DNA from: Asparagopsis taxiformis
Lineage: Eukaryota > Rhodophyta > Florideophyceae > Bonnemaisoniales > Bonnemaisoniaceae
NCBI GenBank assembly: GCA_030407315.1
Contig: JALQPE010000504.1
Coordinates: forward strand, 62,001-126,000
DNA: 64,000 bases
Reading direction: 5' to 3'
In this document: positions 10,691 through 21,289 of the stretch, in pieces
Layout of the letters: each line of letters begins with the position of its first letter
How positions within the stretch are numbered: the first letter of the stretch is position 1
Made by a program: the position numbers and the translations under genes
The notes under the pieces: generated by a model
Told to the model about the DNA's origin: nothing
Databases searched by the model: none
The model's input: only the letters and a program-made list of their open reading frames with translations

Positions 10691-11353
10691 ACAATTCAGA
10701 ATCCCACATCAAGTAGAACTGCGGCTACGACGGGAGACATAGTGAAGCGCGCATATCCATGAAAGTGGAATCTCCTGCCGGTGGCCAACGGGGCTTTTCG
10801 AGATTCCAATTTTGAAACTGAATTAGTCGAGTTCCAGCAATGTAAATTACAGTACCTTTCAATACAGAATGGAATTACATCTGCAAGGAAGAATGCCAAT
10901 GTTAGGCAATGCAGGAAATTATATTTCCAGTATTGGCAAAGGGGCATGTGATAAGTGCGGTACTAGCTCAGGACCACTCAACTTCATAATTTCAATAAAA
11001 TATCAAATACTGTTCCCAGGAGTTTTGAAAATCCATTGTAGGCCAAATTTCCGGACCAAGTATCATCCGTGTTGCTAATAGTGGGTCAAAACTGAAATTT
11101 GAAGAAAAACAAAGATTCAAGCCTCGCTCGACCTCGTGCTTCCAGGATGCAGTTCTCTATACGATCGCACGTCTTTTGCAACCCTTTTTCCTGAAGGAGA
11201 AGCTTGGGAACTGGCTCAGTTTCACCAAATAAGTTGGCATCCAATATCCCCTTGGTGATCATCAGTGGAGCAAATACTGGTTCATAGTTGATGCGTGCAA
11301 TTCAAGAAATCTTTATTTTCTACTAATTCTGAAGAGAGCTCGTTACTAGCCGT
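10691..11353. other. No gene recognised
   Basis: I see no credible coding region, RNA gene or ordered repeat here. Only short, unrelated frames are present. Confidence 0.4.
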
Positions 11354-11632
11354 TCAATGTACGTTGGATTTGAACCGTGCCCGCATCCGACGCAATCCCC
11401 TCGTCTCGTTCAGTAACCGGAGACGTGAATGTCTTAGTGCTAGCCACTTCGCATGTCTCTCTTTATACTCTTCCTCCCTTTTCCTGCACATCCTACGGTG
11501 GTTAGCTTGTTCTGACCTCTTCTCACGACGCAAAACGACCTCCTTCGCCCGCGCCACTCGTGCCTCAAAAGTTATGGCCCTCTGCCGTTCACGATCTCGA
11601 AGTGAATTCATCACATCAATGCCAGTAAGCAA
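11354..11632 (-). CDS. Small basic coiled-coil ORF, unknown
   Basis: A 92-codon minus-strand ORF dominated by Arg, Lys and Glu in a heptad-like pattern (RERQRAITFEARVARAKEV, REKRSEQANHRRMCRKREEE). It lies head to head with the MULE transposase. It could be an accessory ORF of the MULE, a decayed bZIP-like gene, or chance. No family is recognised. Confidence 0.25.
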   Translation of the reverse strand: MLTGIDVMNSLRDRERQRAITFEARVARAKEVVLRREKRSEQANHRRMCRKREEEYKERHAKWLALRHSRLRLLNETRGLRRMRARFKSNVH

Positions 11633-11972
11633 AAAACCGCTTGCACTGTTTATTGTGCCGTTATGAAGTACCTCTCCATCCGATCAGAGTAAATTGCGAC
11701 TGCTTTTCATCTCCTCAACCAAAGATTTGAATGAAATAAACGCATCTTGTTGGTCACTGTATCCGTCATAGTTAGATATGTCTGAAATGGAAATTAAGTC
11801 ATGAATAACATCTTTCCTTTGCTGACACCACAAACCGACACCACAAAAACCGTTCACTATGTTATTGTACGTGACAGACTTCTTGTAAGCCTCATGAAGA
11901 ATCTCACAGAGCGTGTAAACGTCGTTTCTCTGCTATTTAGAGGTAGATAGTGACCAAGCGAAATATTTAAGC

Positions 11973-13290
11973 ATGAAAAAGCGGGAAACGATCGAAGTGA
12001 CGTTGCGCATCGCACGTGAAAACAATGCGAAACGCAGTTGCAGTTCTGTGATCAATTTAGAATCGCTCAGAGATCGATTAGAGCATTCTGTGAAGCCAGG
12101 GACATCATTTCTGTATGCTACATTCTACTCACCGTCTGTAGCACGACTTATGATCCCTAAATTGCTTCCATTGTATAGTGCAGATGCTGCACATTGCATG
12201 GGACTAACAAAAGGAATTCTTTTCTCGCTGTACGGCAGTGATGTTCCACGGAGACAAGTCCTCCTGTGTTCCATGCTGGTCGCCGACAATGAATGTGGTA
12301 AGACATGGAACATGTTTCTTGAGTTTGCATCCGCTTATCTAGATATTAACAAACCTTGCACACGGATCGTTACCGATCAAGACAAGGGTGCGCAGAGCGC
12401 AATCAAAAAGTTCCTGCCATGTGCGAAACAGTTCCTCTGTTCTGTTCACAGGCGTGCGAACATACTGAAGCATGCCGACAGCTCGACCGAGAAGATATAT
12501 GCAAGAGCAATTAAATGCTTAAGCGAAGCAGATCTGCGTAAATTGACTCTGCAGTTCACCCAAAAAGGTAGAGATTATGTCTCTAAAATACCATTTGAAG
12601 AGCAGTTCCCACTCTTGAGAGGTGGAATGTATGGTAGATCTACGACACAAGGGGTTGAGTCGATGAATAATGCCAACATGGCGCCACGAAAAGCGTCAAT
12701 TATTTCTGCTTTCGTTCTGCTTGTTGAAACAGACCAGAAACGCCATTTAATCAGCACTAGAAAAGAATTTGAGATTGCAGAAAGTGATTTAGTTTCTGCT
12801 GTTTCAAATAAGCTTAAGATCCTAGATGCAGAAGCTAGTGAATCTGGAAACGGCGTCACTTTTACAAATAACTCACAAACCGTCGGGATTGTTCGCTCTA
12901 GACACCGCCATCTTGTAAGCTATGTCGTGGATACAGAGTCTAGAACCTGCTCATGTGGTAGGTGGTCTGCGACTTCGTTTCCTTGTATTCATGCAGCGCA
13001 AGTGTGCAATGCAGGGTCAGTTGACCTCAAGTCGCTCTTGGACAAGTATGACAGCACGAAACTTTACAAAGAACAATACTCAGACCCCCCATTTTACGAT
13101 GTACCTCTCAAGTATACTTTTGTCCACCTCAAGAACATCTGGGATGCATCTTCCACTACTTGTTCTGCCACCGCCGCGAGGAAGACCTAGAAAGAGGAGG
13201 ATTGTCGAATCCTTAGAGCGCAATGTCAAACGCAAACAGTGATGCTCGAGATGTGGAAATGTTTCACATAATGTCCGTACTTGCACGAGG
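11973..13290 (+). pseudogene. Mutator-like (MULE) transposase with SWIM zinc finger, damaged 3' end
   Basis: The ATG at 11973 opens a 405-codon frame. A MULE-type DDE core is visible: SADAAHCMG and VADNECGKTWNMF early, TDQDKGAQSAI near residue 134, then the conserved CSVHRRANI helix. A SWIM zinc finger follows at about residues 325-342 (CSCGRWSATSFPCIH). Near 13160 the frame shifts; the other frame gives RGRPRKRRIVES, a TGA at 13240, and a zinc knuckle CSRCGNVSHNVRTC. Tails of this kind are typical of MURA/FAR1-type proteins. MULEs usually carry a longer N-terminal region, so the 5' end is probably also truncated. The enzyme would cut and paste its element; this copy is probably inactive. No terminal inverted repeats were identified. 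Confidence 0.85.
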
Positions 13291-13401
13291 TCGGTAGCCT
13301 ACCTAGACAACAGACCCTGAGGGTATGTTGTCTAGTAAACACTTCAGTACTATGCTTGATCCGGCTGTCTATGCACAGCGGCCGACGCGACTTCGGCGGC
13401 G

Positions 13402-13674
13402 TTGGAGAGCTTACAGGGCGATATTTCAGACATTATTTCCGGCGGTGAGATACGGTCAAAAACTAGCGCACTTACATCGGACAACTTTGAAGCGCTGCAT
13501 TGTGCCATTGAATATCAGGACAAGGTACTGCGTAGTCTGGAACAATTCGTTTGTGCGGCGCACGACGTTCGCAAAAATGACGACCAGAGTGGCACGGTGA
13601 CTATTGCGGTGCCGGCAAACGTGCCGGCTCGCGAGGAGGGAAATACAATCATTGGAGCTGACAAAGATGGTTAA
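13402..13674 (+). CDS. Short ORF, unknown
   Basis: A 90-codon plus-strand frame, open somewhat further upstream, reading SLQGDISDIISGGEIRSK and FEALHCAIEYQDKVLRSLEQF. The composition resembles a real protein with helical segments. No domain is recognised. It follows the MULE on the same strand and could be a decayed MULE accessory ORF. An AATAAA lies near 13744. Confidence 0.25.
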   Translation: MESLQGDISDIISGGEIRSKTSALTSDNFEALHCAIEYQDKVLRSLEQFVCAAHDVRKNDDQSGTVTIAVPANVPAREEGNTIIGADKDG

Positions 13675-13689
13675 GGTAGATTGTGCAGA

Positions 13690-16080
13690 CGGCATTGTTT
13701 ACTGAGGTGATGTTGATGTCCGTCGATGGCCAAGTAGAGATTCAATAAATAGAGCACAGCACATGTAATGCCATCAGTCACGCATGTTCATTCTTTGCAA
13801 ATCGCCCATAATACAATTTATCCGCCGCTCTTATAAAAATTTCCTATTCCATCACAAAGCCCCGCTTCTTCTTGAATCAAGTTATCTAGCCCCTCCCGAT
13901 CACCGTTCGTCCGTGCCTCCAGACCACGCCGTTTCAACTCGCCGAGCACCAAGTCCATCGCGTGAAATATCAACACATGATCGTCCTGTCCCCTCGCCTC
14001 GGTGAACAACGCCTTCAAGGCGATGGAAGTTCCATCTCTCACGTCGACTTTGTCTCACAATGCAACAAATCATTCTAAATAGCTCAACAAACATATCCTC
14101 ATCGAACGAATTACTCTTACCGCCCCTCGTGTACACCAATTTCGCAACACCAATTTCGCAATCTCCTTCTCTCCCAGCCACGCCACTCGCGTCCCGGCTA
14201 TTTTACACATTAGCAAAAACACAACGCTGTTCGTCAATGTCTTCATCTCCTTCAACCGACATTCTTCACAAAACTTTCCTCGTGAAATAACCAATGCATC
14301 GTTGTGTTGGGGCTACTGAGAAGCTCCGCATTGATGGGCGACAAAGAGTCCAACCGACAGCGGGCTAAAGAAGAACGCGAATGTGTGTTGTAAATGTCTA
14401 TTGGTCATGAACATACCAGCGGCGAATCTGCAAAGTAGGGTTGTCGGTTTGGTACGTTGGTGAAACGCACCGCGTCTGTGTTCTCGGAAATGGACGCGGA
14501 CGTCCACAACCTCTAGTACACCTAGTATTACTAGGCGGACGTCCATGTTCTCCAGTATTTTTGGATGTCCGCCTAGAACCGGACGTCCATGCGGTCTAGT
14601 ACGTCTAGTATTACTAGGACGACATTCATTGTTTCTAGTACCACGGATGTCCCCCTCGGGATGGACTTCCACCATGTCTATGTCCACCTAGGACGGGTGC
14701 CGGTTCAGAAATTCAAAAATTTCGACCCAAGAAATTTCTGCCGCCGTGCTCGACATGGATGTCCGCATCCATCACGGCGACCACTCTATTTTTCCTTGTC
14801 GGTCGACTCCAATTTTGTCTTTAATTTTTTCATCCTCTCGCTCACACCCCCTTCCAGTTGGTGCTCACCTCTCCCGTACTGTACCTCAAACACCCCCAAT
14901 ACCACTCTAGCACGCATTTTCCGCTACCTATCCCGCTTCCACGGTGCACACCTCCATTCCATACCTACTTTTCTGCTCTACCGTACAGATTTCGTATAAC
15001 CAGTCCTCATACTACCTCAGAATAGGGAAAAACGCCCCCTATCTCCTCGACCATGCTCTCCCCCATCACCTTTGAAACGTATTGTTCTTCAATACCCTCT
15101 CTCCTCTACCTTCAACCCCTCTCCTTCGCCCTCTCCACAAACTTCCCCTGCAGCTTACTCTTCGAAAACCTCTTACTCCCCATCCCGTACCCGACCTGCT
15201 CCACCCCTCCCTCCCTCAGCTACTCCATGCCCCCACGCCATCCGCATCTTCGATACCGTATACACCACCACCACCGGCCCACGCTCCCGCTCCCCGCCGT
15301 CTCCCCAGAAACCTCCCCGCTCTGAACCACATATCAACGCCCCACTTCGCACCCATCCTCCCACTCCCATCCCTCCCCAAATACAATAATCCCCTTCTTC
15401 TCCTTCACATCCCCACTCACCACAGCCAGAACAGACGCCACTCCCCTTCCCGCCTCTTTCTCCTCACTTTCCTAAAAACCCCTCCTCTCGGCGCCTTCAA
15501 CCGCACCCTCCTACGCTCCCACCTAAACACCTCCTCCGCCCTCACTACCCCAACACCCCGCAGCGTCTCCCCAATCCCCATAATATGCTCGTCGGCACTC
15601 CTCTCCGAATCACACTCCAATCTAAACCCGCACTCCGTACATTTCCACCTCCCCCTGTACCATCCCAAGATTCCATCCACCCCCCCACAGAACACATCCT
15701 CATACCACAGAAGAATTTTCTTCTTCTCATACCTCATCCTTAAAACCTCCATCTCCTCCATGTAAATTTTGATGTAAACATTTTCTCCACTATGCAATCT
15801 CAAACATGTACGAGCCTATGACTTTCCGCTTTGTCAACCCTGAATATTGGTACTCATGTATTCATAAAATAGGGCCACCCACATCCCTATCCCGTTCTGC
15901 AAGCTTTACAAACCACCAGACGCATACTCCACAACTATACAACAAACACTACTCGCTATTTCAGACGACGCGGTACACAAGTAACGTAGTCTCAACCTTC
16001 CGTGACGCCTTCCCTGATGCGTACAAATGCGAAACACGTCTAGACGTATATCAGAAGTGAGTGCGGGAATTTTCGGCACA
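13690..16080. other. Low-coding region with GGACGTCC repeats and a pyrimidine-rich tract
   Basis: No gene is supported. From about 14478 to 14700 the motifs GGACGTCCA and CTAGTATTACTAGG recur in both orientations. From about 14830 to 15770 the plus strand is strongly C/T-rich with long P/S/L-rich frames in two or three phases at once, which is typical of composition rather than coding. A minus-strand ORF (15417-15803) contains a C-x2-C pair but no recognisable domain. Minus-strand fragments at 13818-14294 resemble pieces of a decayed gene that I cannot identify. Confidence 0.4.
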
Positions 16081-16081
16081 G

Positions 16082-17010
16082 GAGATGCTGGGCCACCAAA
16101 TTGATTTTTCGGAAATTTTAGAATTTCTGGGCTGGCCAACAATGCAATCGAGCTGGACATCCACCGGACGTCCATTTCAGGTTGATCGTGAGAGAGTGGG
16201 GCGGGACCATGATGAAACAAGGACCAAGACCTGTCCCTGACGTGTTGAGCCTGAAATCGACCCTTCGTCAGACGCGATTTTGGCTTACAGTTAGTGCTTA
16301 CAGAAGGCAGTGATGACCCCGATCGGGGCGGCGGACGGTTCTGGCTTACAGTTGTTGCTTACAGAAGCCAGTGATAGCCCCGATCGGGGCGGTGATCTGT
16401 TCCTGGGGCCGTTGTGGCCAAATTAGACACCCTGATTTGAATTAAAATTTGGGCTATTCTCAAAAACATGCACATGTGAACGTGTTTTTGAGATGGGGGT
16501 GTGCCGTACGGCACAATCGACCCGCCCAAATCGATGTTTTTTGCAATATTTTTTCTGCCCGAAATTTTAGAATTTCTGGGCTGGCCAGCAGTGCAATCGA
16601 GCTGGACATCCACCGGACGTCCATTTCAGGTTGATCGTGAGAGAATGGGGCGGGACCATGATGAAACAAGGACCAAGACGTGTCCCTGGCGTATTGAGCC
16701 TGAAATCGACCCTTCGTAAGACGCCATTTAGCCTTACAGTTAGTGCTTACCGAAGCCAGTGATGGCCCCACTCGGGGCGGCGGCCGGTTCCTGGGGCCGT
16801 TGTGGCCAAATTAGACACCCTGATTTGAATTAAAATTTGGGCTATTCTCAAAAACATGCACATGTGAACGTGTTTTTGAGATGGGGGTGTGCCGTACGGC
16901 ACAATCGACCCGCCCAAATCGATGATTTTTCACAATTTTTTTCTGCTCGAAACTCTAGAATTTCTGGGCTGGCCAGCAATGCAACTGAAACCGACATCTA
17001 CCGGACGTCC
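16082..17010 (+). repeat. 388-bp direct repeats, left block
   Basis: One unit runs from about 16441 to 16828, a partial unit starts at 16829, and another partial lies at 16082-16440; the spacing is 388 bp. Each unit contains an imperfect inverted repeat built on CTCAAAAACATG...CGTGTTTTTGAG, the perfect palindrome GTGCCGTACGGCAC, and a segment ending ATCCACCGGACGTCC. The same units in the same orientation lie at 21327-21880, so the pair brackets the ParB/dioxygenase cassette. Confidence 0.85.
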
Positions 17011-17281
17011 AACTGAAGCTGTTCGTGTGTTTCAAACTTACACCCATTACCGGAAGCTAATAGGCGATGAAGCACGTTCAGGCCCAATTGTTTTTCTAAT
17101 TATGGCATAGACCATCTAGTCTAGTCCAGAGAAGTGTGGGAATCGTCCTGGATTGCAATGGAAAAACGGGTCTGAGAGCATGATACGGAAGCTGATTAGA
17201 AATGGTTCATAGAACGAGAGTGATAAAGGCGATGATTATATTCTCGATAATTGTTTACTAATGTAGTTGCTCTTGAAGTAT

Positions 17282-18385
17282 CTAGCTGTCGGAAAATTGT
17301 TCTTCCTCTTCTTCCTCGCTATAACTAGAGTCTCCTTGCACAGGCTCTATCGGCAGCCGTGGAGTTGAAGTTCTCCTGATGTTCTCTTCAGCCGTTGAGG
17401 GATTTTTCTTTCTCACCCGAAGGAGTCCGAGCTGCCCTGTCCTCGGCCCACTATCTTTCTTCACCGGGATGGGAACAACCGTCTTGTGGCGAACATTGAC
17501 AGGTGCCGGTTGACTTTGCCTGGCAGACCGGCGCGGAGCATTGGGTACTACTCCTTCTTCGAATCCCAACCGCCTGATGAAACCAAACGAAACATTGTTG
17601 GGAATCGGATACGACGCATTCCTGAAATACGTGTGATACCTCGTTGTCGTATGTGACACAACTCTGTCGACATGCCCTGCCCCGGCGTGTTGTACATGGC
17701 CGTGACCGATGAAGACTGAACGTGGCGGAACGAATACCTTCTTCAGCTTCATCGTCTTGGCGTACATATCTAATTCCAGCGCTTTGGAAAAGACGAACTT
17801 GTGAGACCCTGGACACACCCAGATAGGGAATGGGTCATCTCCGCTGGCAATAGCAAAGTAACCCGGAAGTTGATCTTTGCGCTTGCGAGGAGGAACAGGG
17901 AAATCATTGTGTGGGACCTGCCGAGGACAGCCCTTTCCCGTTATCAGAAACCGTCCCCCAGATGCCGGCATGACAAGTTTTTCTCCCGGCAAGCCGCAAT
18001 CTTCCAGCCCTATCGGATAGACGTGATCGATTTCGAATAGCACACGAGCCCGATGTTCTTCCGGAATATGCAGCCCCTCGAACACAGAGTCCATTTCCAC
18101 TTTCTTCAAATATCTCACCTCCCTGCCCGCTTCATCGATTTCCACACTCTCCAGTAACAACCTGAGCTCAATCGGGGGCAGACAGCCAACCCTCACCGAC
18201 GCGATGATGTCCGCAGGACGCTGCGCCAGATGATGCCCTTCGGCTTCGAGTGTGCCTTCGAAATCTTCAGGAAGAGATGGCATACGGTCGTCGAACAGGA
18301 GGTCGTCTTCAGAAGGAGAGTCACGAACGATGTAACCGTCTTCATCGACTTCGACTCCTTCCGGAACAGTGAGTGTAATTGTCAC
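17282..18385 (-). CDS. 2-oxoglutarate/Fe(II) dioxygenase-like protein
   Basis: Minus strand, 367 codons open from 18385, where the first codon is GTG and overlaps the preceding ORF's TGA as GTGA. The first ATG is at 18283. A double-stranded beta-helix signature is visible: HND near residue 159 (HxD iron ligands), CPGSHKFVF, PPRSVFIGHGHVQHAGAGH near 215-235 with the distal His, and an Arg in TTRYHTYF near 249 that could bind 2-oxoglutarate. Such enzymes hydroxylate substrates using Fe(II), O2 and 2-oxoglutarate; some act on methylated DNA or histones. The C-terminus is basic then acidic. The gene at 55019-56530 has the same motif spacing. The substrate is unknown. DNA or chromatin is a guess from its ParB partner. 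Confidence 0.6.
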   Translation of the reverse strand: MTITLTVPEGVEVDEDGYIVRDSPSEDDLLFDDRMPSLPEDFEGTLEAEGHHLAQRPADIIASVRVGCLPPIELRLLLESVEIDEAGREVRYLKKVEMDSVFEGLHIPEEHRARVLFEIDHVYPIGLEDCGLPGEKLVMPASGGRFLITGKGCPRQVPHNDFPVPPRKRKDQLPGYFAIASGDDPFPIWVCPGSHKFVFSKALELDMYAKTMKLKKVFVPPRSVFIGHGHVQHAGAGHVDRVVSHTTTRYHTYFRNASYPIPNNVSFGFIRRLGFEEGVVPNAPRRSARQSQPAPVNVRHKTVVPIPVKKDSGPRTGQLGLLRVRKKNPSTAEENIRRTSTPRLPIEPVQGDSSYSEEEEEEQFSDS

Positions 18386-19155
18386 TTCGCGGACCCCCTT
18401 GCTTTCGACTTGGCCCTCGTCTGCACCCTGTTTGTCTTCCTCGTCCGAAGCGGTATGGACAGATTCTTGGTTGGAGGGAGTCGCGCCAGCACCTTGGTTT
18501 TGTTGGGGGACAATCGAAAGGGCAGAAGGGGGGAATCGGCATCACGCTCATCACCGGAACCAGTGGCTTGTGGTTGCTCGGTGGGTTGACCAACCGCGGC
18601 CGGCTGTTCTTCCTCGGTGGGTTCTGCTACCACGATTGGGTCTTCTTGCTCAGGGTGTGTGCTTCCCTTCGAGCGATTTCGCTGTGAACGGCGGATGCCA
18701 CGCGAAGCAGACTCATGATCGATGTTTCGGTGCTTCTTGTGGGTGAGTCTCACATTGGCAGCAGAAGGGTGGCGTTTGCGTCGAGTCTTAGTCTTCTTCC
18801 TCAATGTCGGATTGAAAAACTCTTTCAAATTCGTTTCCATCACAGTGGCTTGTTGTTGATCGGTGGGTTTATCAACAACGGCCTGCTCTTCTTCCCCGGC
18901 GGATTGTTGTACCACAACCGGCTCTTCTTCCTCGAGGCGTGTGCTCCCCGTCGAGCGAAGTCGCTGTGAACGGCGGCGGATGCCATGCGAAGCAGGCTCA
19001 TGTTCGACATTCCGCTGCTTCTTGTGAGTGAGTCTCACATTGGCAGCAGAAGGGCGGCGTTTGCGTCGAGCCTTAGTCTTCTTATTCAATGTTGGATTGA
19101 AAAAATCTTTCAAGTTTGTTTCCAAATCCTGTAAACGTGTGGTTCTCCGTCTCAT
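18382..19155 (-). CDS. Basic tandem-repeat protein between the ParB and dioxygenase frames
   Basis: Minus strand, 257 codons from an ATG at 19155 that overlaps the ParB-like stop as ATGA. Two diverged copies of a roughly 100-residue unit are visible, each with (L/M)ETNLK(D/E)FFNPTL, RRKR(R/H)PSAANVRLTHKK and an RRSQR basic run followed by an acidic E-rich stretch and QQ. It has no recognised domain. The basic runs look like nuclear-localisation or DNA-binding tails. Its stop overlaps the first codon of the dioxygenase frame. It could be a linker translated by reinitiation or frameshift, or a separate DNA-binding partner. Confidence 0.5.
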   Translation of the reverse strand: MRRRTTRLQDLETNLKDFFNPTLNKKTKARRKRRPSAANVRLTHKKQRNVEHEPASHGIRRRSQRLRSTGSTRLEEEEPVVVQQSAGEEEQAVVDKPTDQQQATVMETNLKEFFNPTLRKKTKTRRKRHPSAANVRLTHKKHRNIDHESASRGIRRSQRNRSKGSTHPEQEDPIVVAEPTEEEQPAAVGQPTEQPQATGSGDERDADSPLLPFRLSPNKTKVLARLPPTKNLSIPLRTRKTNRVQTRAKSKARGSAK

Positions 19156-20984
19156 TCGAACCTCACTGCTCCGGTCGTCCCCTCTATACATTGCAATGGC
19201 ATTGGTGAGATGTCATTGCAACTCCTTCGGCTGCTTAACCGACCCAATTGCATCTCTGTGCTCAGAAATGACTTGCGCATAATACTCTTTGGGCGCCCAT
19301 ACGCAGCGTACAGAGAATTTGCTATTGCAGTCACGCGACGGACGTATGTATAGAAGTCGTTCACGTCAAAGCGTCCATCCGGACGTCCACCATGAGCAGG
19401 GTTCAAGTACTCCGAAAGACCACGCAAGACGAAGACAAAGTTTTCTTCCAGCAACTCGCGCACTATCTTGTGGTCCAGGTGCGTTATCCCAATCTCGTTG
19501 CGGCGCTCGGAATTGTTCAGCTCACGCAACACTTCGTCGAGAATAGGATGCTTCAGCGTTGCTATAGCCAAACGCGTCCACCGCCGGGCCGTGTTCGTTG
19601 AATTCATCATCCCCATGAACTGCGCCTCGAACAATGTTCGGATGACATCAGACTCACGCAAGTCGCCAGCGTTTTCCACGTTATTTGCAACAGCAATCGT
19701 ACGGATGAACTGCTGGATGGACGACAAGATTCGAACCAGGGAGCGCTCCGTCAGTTGCGTCCCAGTCGTATGGTTCGACTCTGCACTCTTGTGGATGATC
19801 TCATGAGGCTGAAGATCACTGTCGTCCTTGCGGCGAAGGTAGTACACATCCAGAGGCTGAGTAACCCAGCGCAAGCGGTTTGCGTCCTGTGGCAGCTTGG
19901 TTCTGTGCATACGGGTAAGGCGCGTGAAGTCGTCGGCAATGATATGCATAGCATTGAGACGATGCAGTCCGTCGATCACGGTCACGTTCGCATTGGCATG
20001 GAATTTGCCATTCTGGAACAGACGCGTGTCGGCGGGCAGATGCGTGTTCTGCGACCTCAGCACCGTCACAGTGATACGCGAAGAGCTCACATACCCCACA
20101 GCCAACATATTGTTGCGCAGGTCCTCCACGTGGTCTTCTTTCACATCCCGAAGGGTCACGGCCGGTTCCACTAGCTGCCTCACCAACACAGTCGCTCCTT
20201 CTCCGACGTAATCCGACGTCACAAACTTGGGCACCGTAATTTGCGTCCCCTGCTGCTCACGAATGCTTTCCGCCACCTCCGGTTCGTCGTCCACCTCGGT
20301 TACGTCCTGCGTAGTAGCTTCGGTGACGTTGGAGCGAGCAGGGTGCTTCGTGCCTCCACTGGAGGCTCTAGCAGAGCGAGCAGGGTGCTTCGTGCCTCCA
20401 CTGGAGGCTCTGGCAGAGCGAGCAGGGCGCTTCGTGCCTCCCGAAACCGGGACGGAGCGTGCTGGATGCTTCGTACCCCCCGAACCAGTGATTTCGCCTG
20501 CTGGACCGGTACTGGGCATCCGTCCCGAGCTGGCCTGGTTCGTCGCTGCGTTGAAGTTTGACGCTGCAGCAGGGGTACGAATGTCGCTAGGGCCATCCTC
20601 CGCAGCGGGGCGCATCATCCGAGTATCCCAAGGGTAAAACGCCGCAGCGTATGCTCTACCCATCGTCTCCGGCGGTCCCTCGGCGCCATCAAACATGTAC
20701 GGGAACGGGAGGTCCTTGAACTTGTCCTTAGTCGCAATGTTGCGCACGACGATGTAGTCGGCCTCCTCGGTTTCCGGCAGCTTGTGGTTGTGCAGCGTGC
20801 GCGGAAGGCCAACATCGCCACCAGCAGTGCTCACAGAAGCCGTCCCAATATGCACAGCCGCACCGTCCACGTCCGCAAACAAATTGACATCGACGCCGCG
20901 CTTGAGTCCGCGCGACTCCGCTGACGCGCTCACTTTATCGCCGCAAACCGTTGAAAACAAACTGCTGAAATGCGTATCCGCCAT
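19152..20984 (-). CDS. ParB-like protein with N-terminal PFPY...MRP module
   Basis: Minus strand. I take the start at 20984 (MADTHFSS), giving about 610 residues; the frame stays open upstream to 21266, but that part is compositionally unlike protein. A ParB/sulfiredoxin-type signature VIDGLHRLNAMHI lies near residue 336, preceded by a region about controlling intervals (LRDVKEDHVEDLRNNML) as in ParB N-terminal domains, which bind palindromic DNA and in bacteria hydrolyse CTP. Near residues 70-110 is a module (TLHN, PFPYMF, PPET, WDTRMMRP) shared with the C-terminus of the methyltransferase at 44500-46326. Between them are four GGTK(H/R)PARS repeats. The helical C-terminal half has no recognised domain. 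Its stop overlaps the next ATG (ATGA), and 388-bp repeats with a perfect palindrome lie 300 bp upstream. Confidence 0.65.
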   Translation of the reverse strand: MADTHFSSLFSTVCGDKVSASAESRGLKRGVDVNLFADVDGAAVHIGTASVSTAGGDVGLPRTLHNHKLPETEEADYIVVRNIATKDKFKDLPFPYMFDGAEGPPETMGRAYAAAFYPWDTRMMRPAAEDGPSDIRTPAAASNFNAATNQASSGRMPSTGPAGEITGSGGTKHPARSVPVSGGTKRPARSARASSGGTKHPARSARASSGGTKHPARSNVTEATTQDVTEVDDEPEVAESIREQQGTQITVPKFVTSDYVGEGATVLVRQLVEPAVTLRDVKEDHVEDLRNNMLAVGYVSSSRITVTVLRSQNTHLPADTRLFQNGKFHANANVTVIDGLHRLNAMHIIADDFTRLTRMHRTKLPQDANRLRWVTQPLDVYYLRRKDDSDLQPHEIIHKSAESNHTTGTQLTERSLVRILSSIQQFIRTIAVANNVENAGDLRESDVIRTLFEAQFMGMMNSTNTARRWTRLAIATLKHPILDEVLRELNNSERRNEIGITHLDHKIVRELLEENFVFVLRGLSEYLNPAHGGRPDGRFDVNDFYTYVRRVTAIANSLYAAYGRPKSIMRKSFLSTEMQLGRLSSRRSCNDISPMPLQCIEGTTGAVRFE

Positions 20985-21289
20985 GGTTGTTGAGTTGGAA
21001 AGGAAAAGAGATGGTTGACGTTGACGTATTGGAGTGATGTGGATGGTAGGTTTCACGCTGCGTTGAAGAATGGTCGTGAACGCCAATCGCTGGAAATAAT
21101 AATACAATACAACCGAAATTTTGTTAGGTACACACCTATCGTGACCGCTGGAATGCAAGAGAGGCAATCGAGATGTGAATGTCCGTTCGGGCTCTCGAAA
21201 CCTGACGAGGTGGCGTGAAGCAGGCAGTGTCTTTGATGTGTAATTCGTTGCAATTACAGCTGTCAAGCAAGGCGGCTTTTGGGGCGGCT

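Noticed and set aside
13818..14294. Importin-alpha-like remnant on the minus strand
   Set aside because: EGLDNLIQEEAGL is only a short, loose resemblance to the family's C-terminus and the frames are broken.
15053..15803. Long P/S/L-rich plus-strand frames and a complementary minus-strand ORF
   Set aside because: Several overlapping phases are open at once, as expected from C/T-rich composition; no domain is visible.
18283..18385. GTG as the real start of the dioxygenase-like gene
   Set aside because: GTG starts are not expected in a eukaryotic nuclear gene; translation by frameshift or from the ATG at 18283 is more likely, though the overlap itself is reported.
17282..20984. A bacterial contaminant origin for the overlapping ParB frames
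   Set aside because: The block is bracketed by 388-bp repeats and sits among eukaryotic transposons, and one protein shares a module with the methyltransferase at 44.5 kb.
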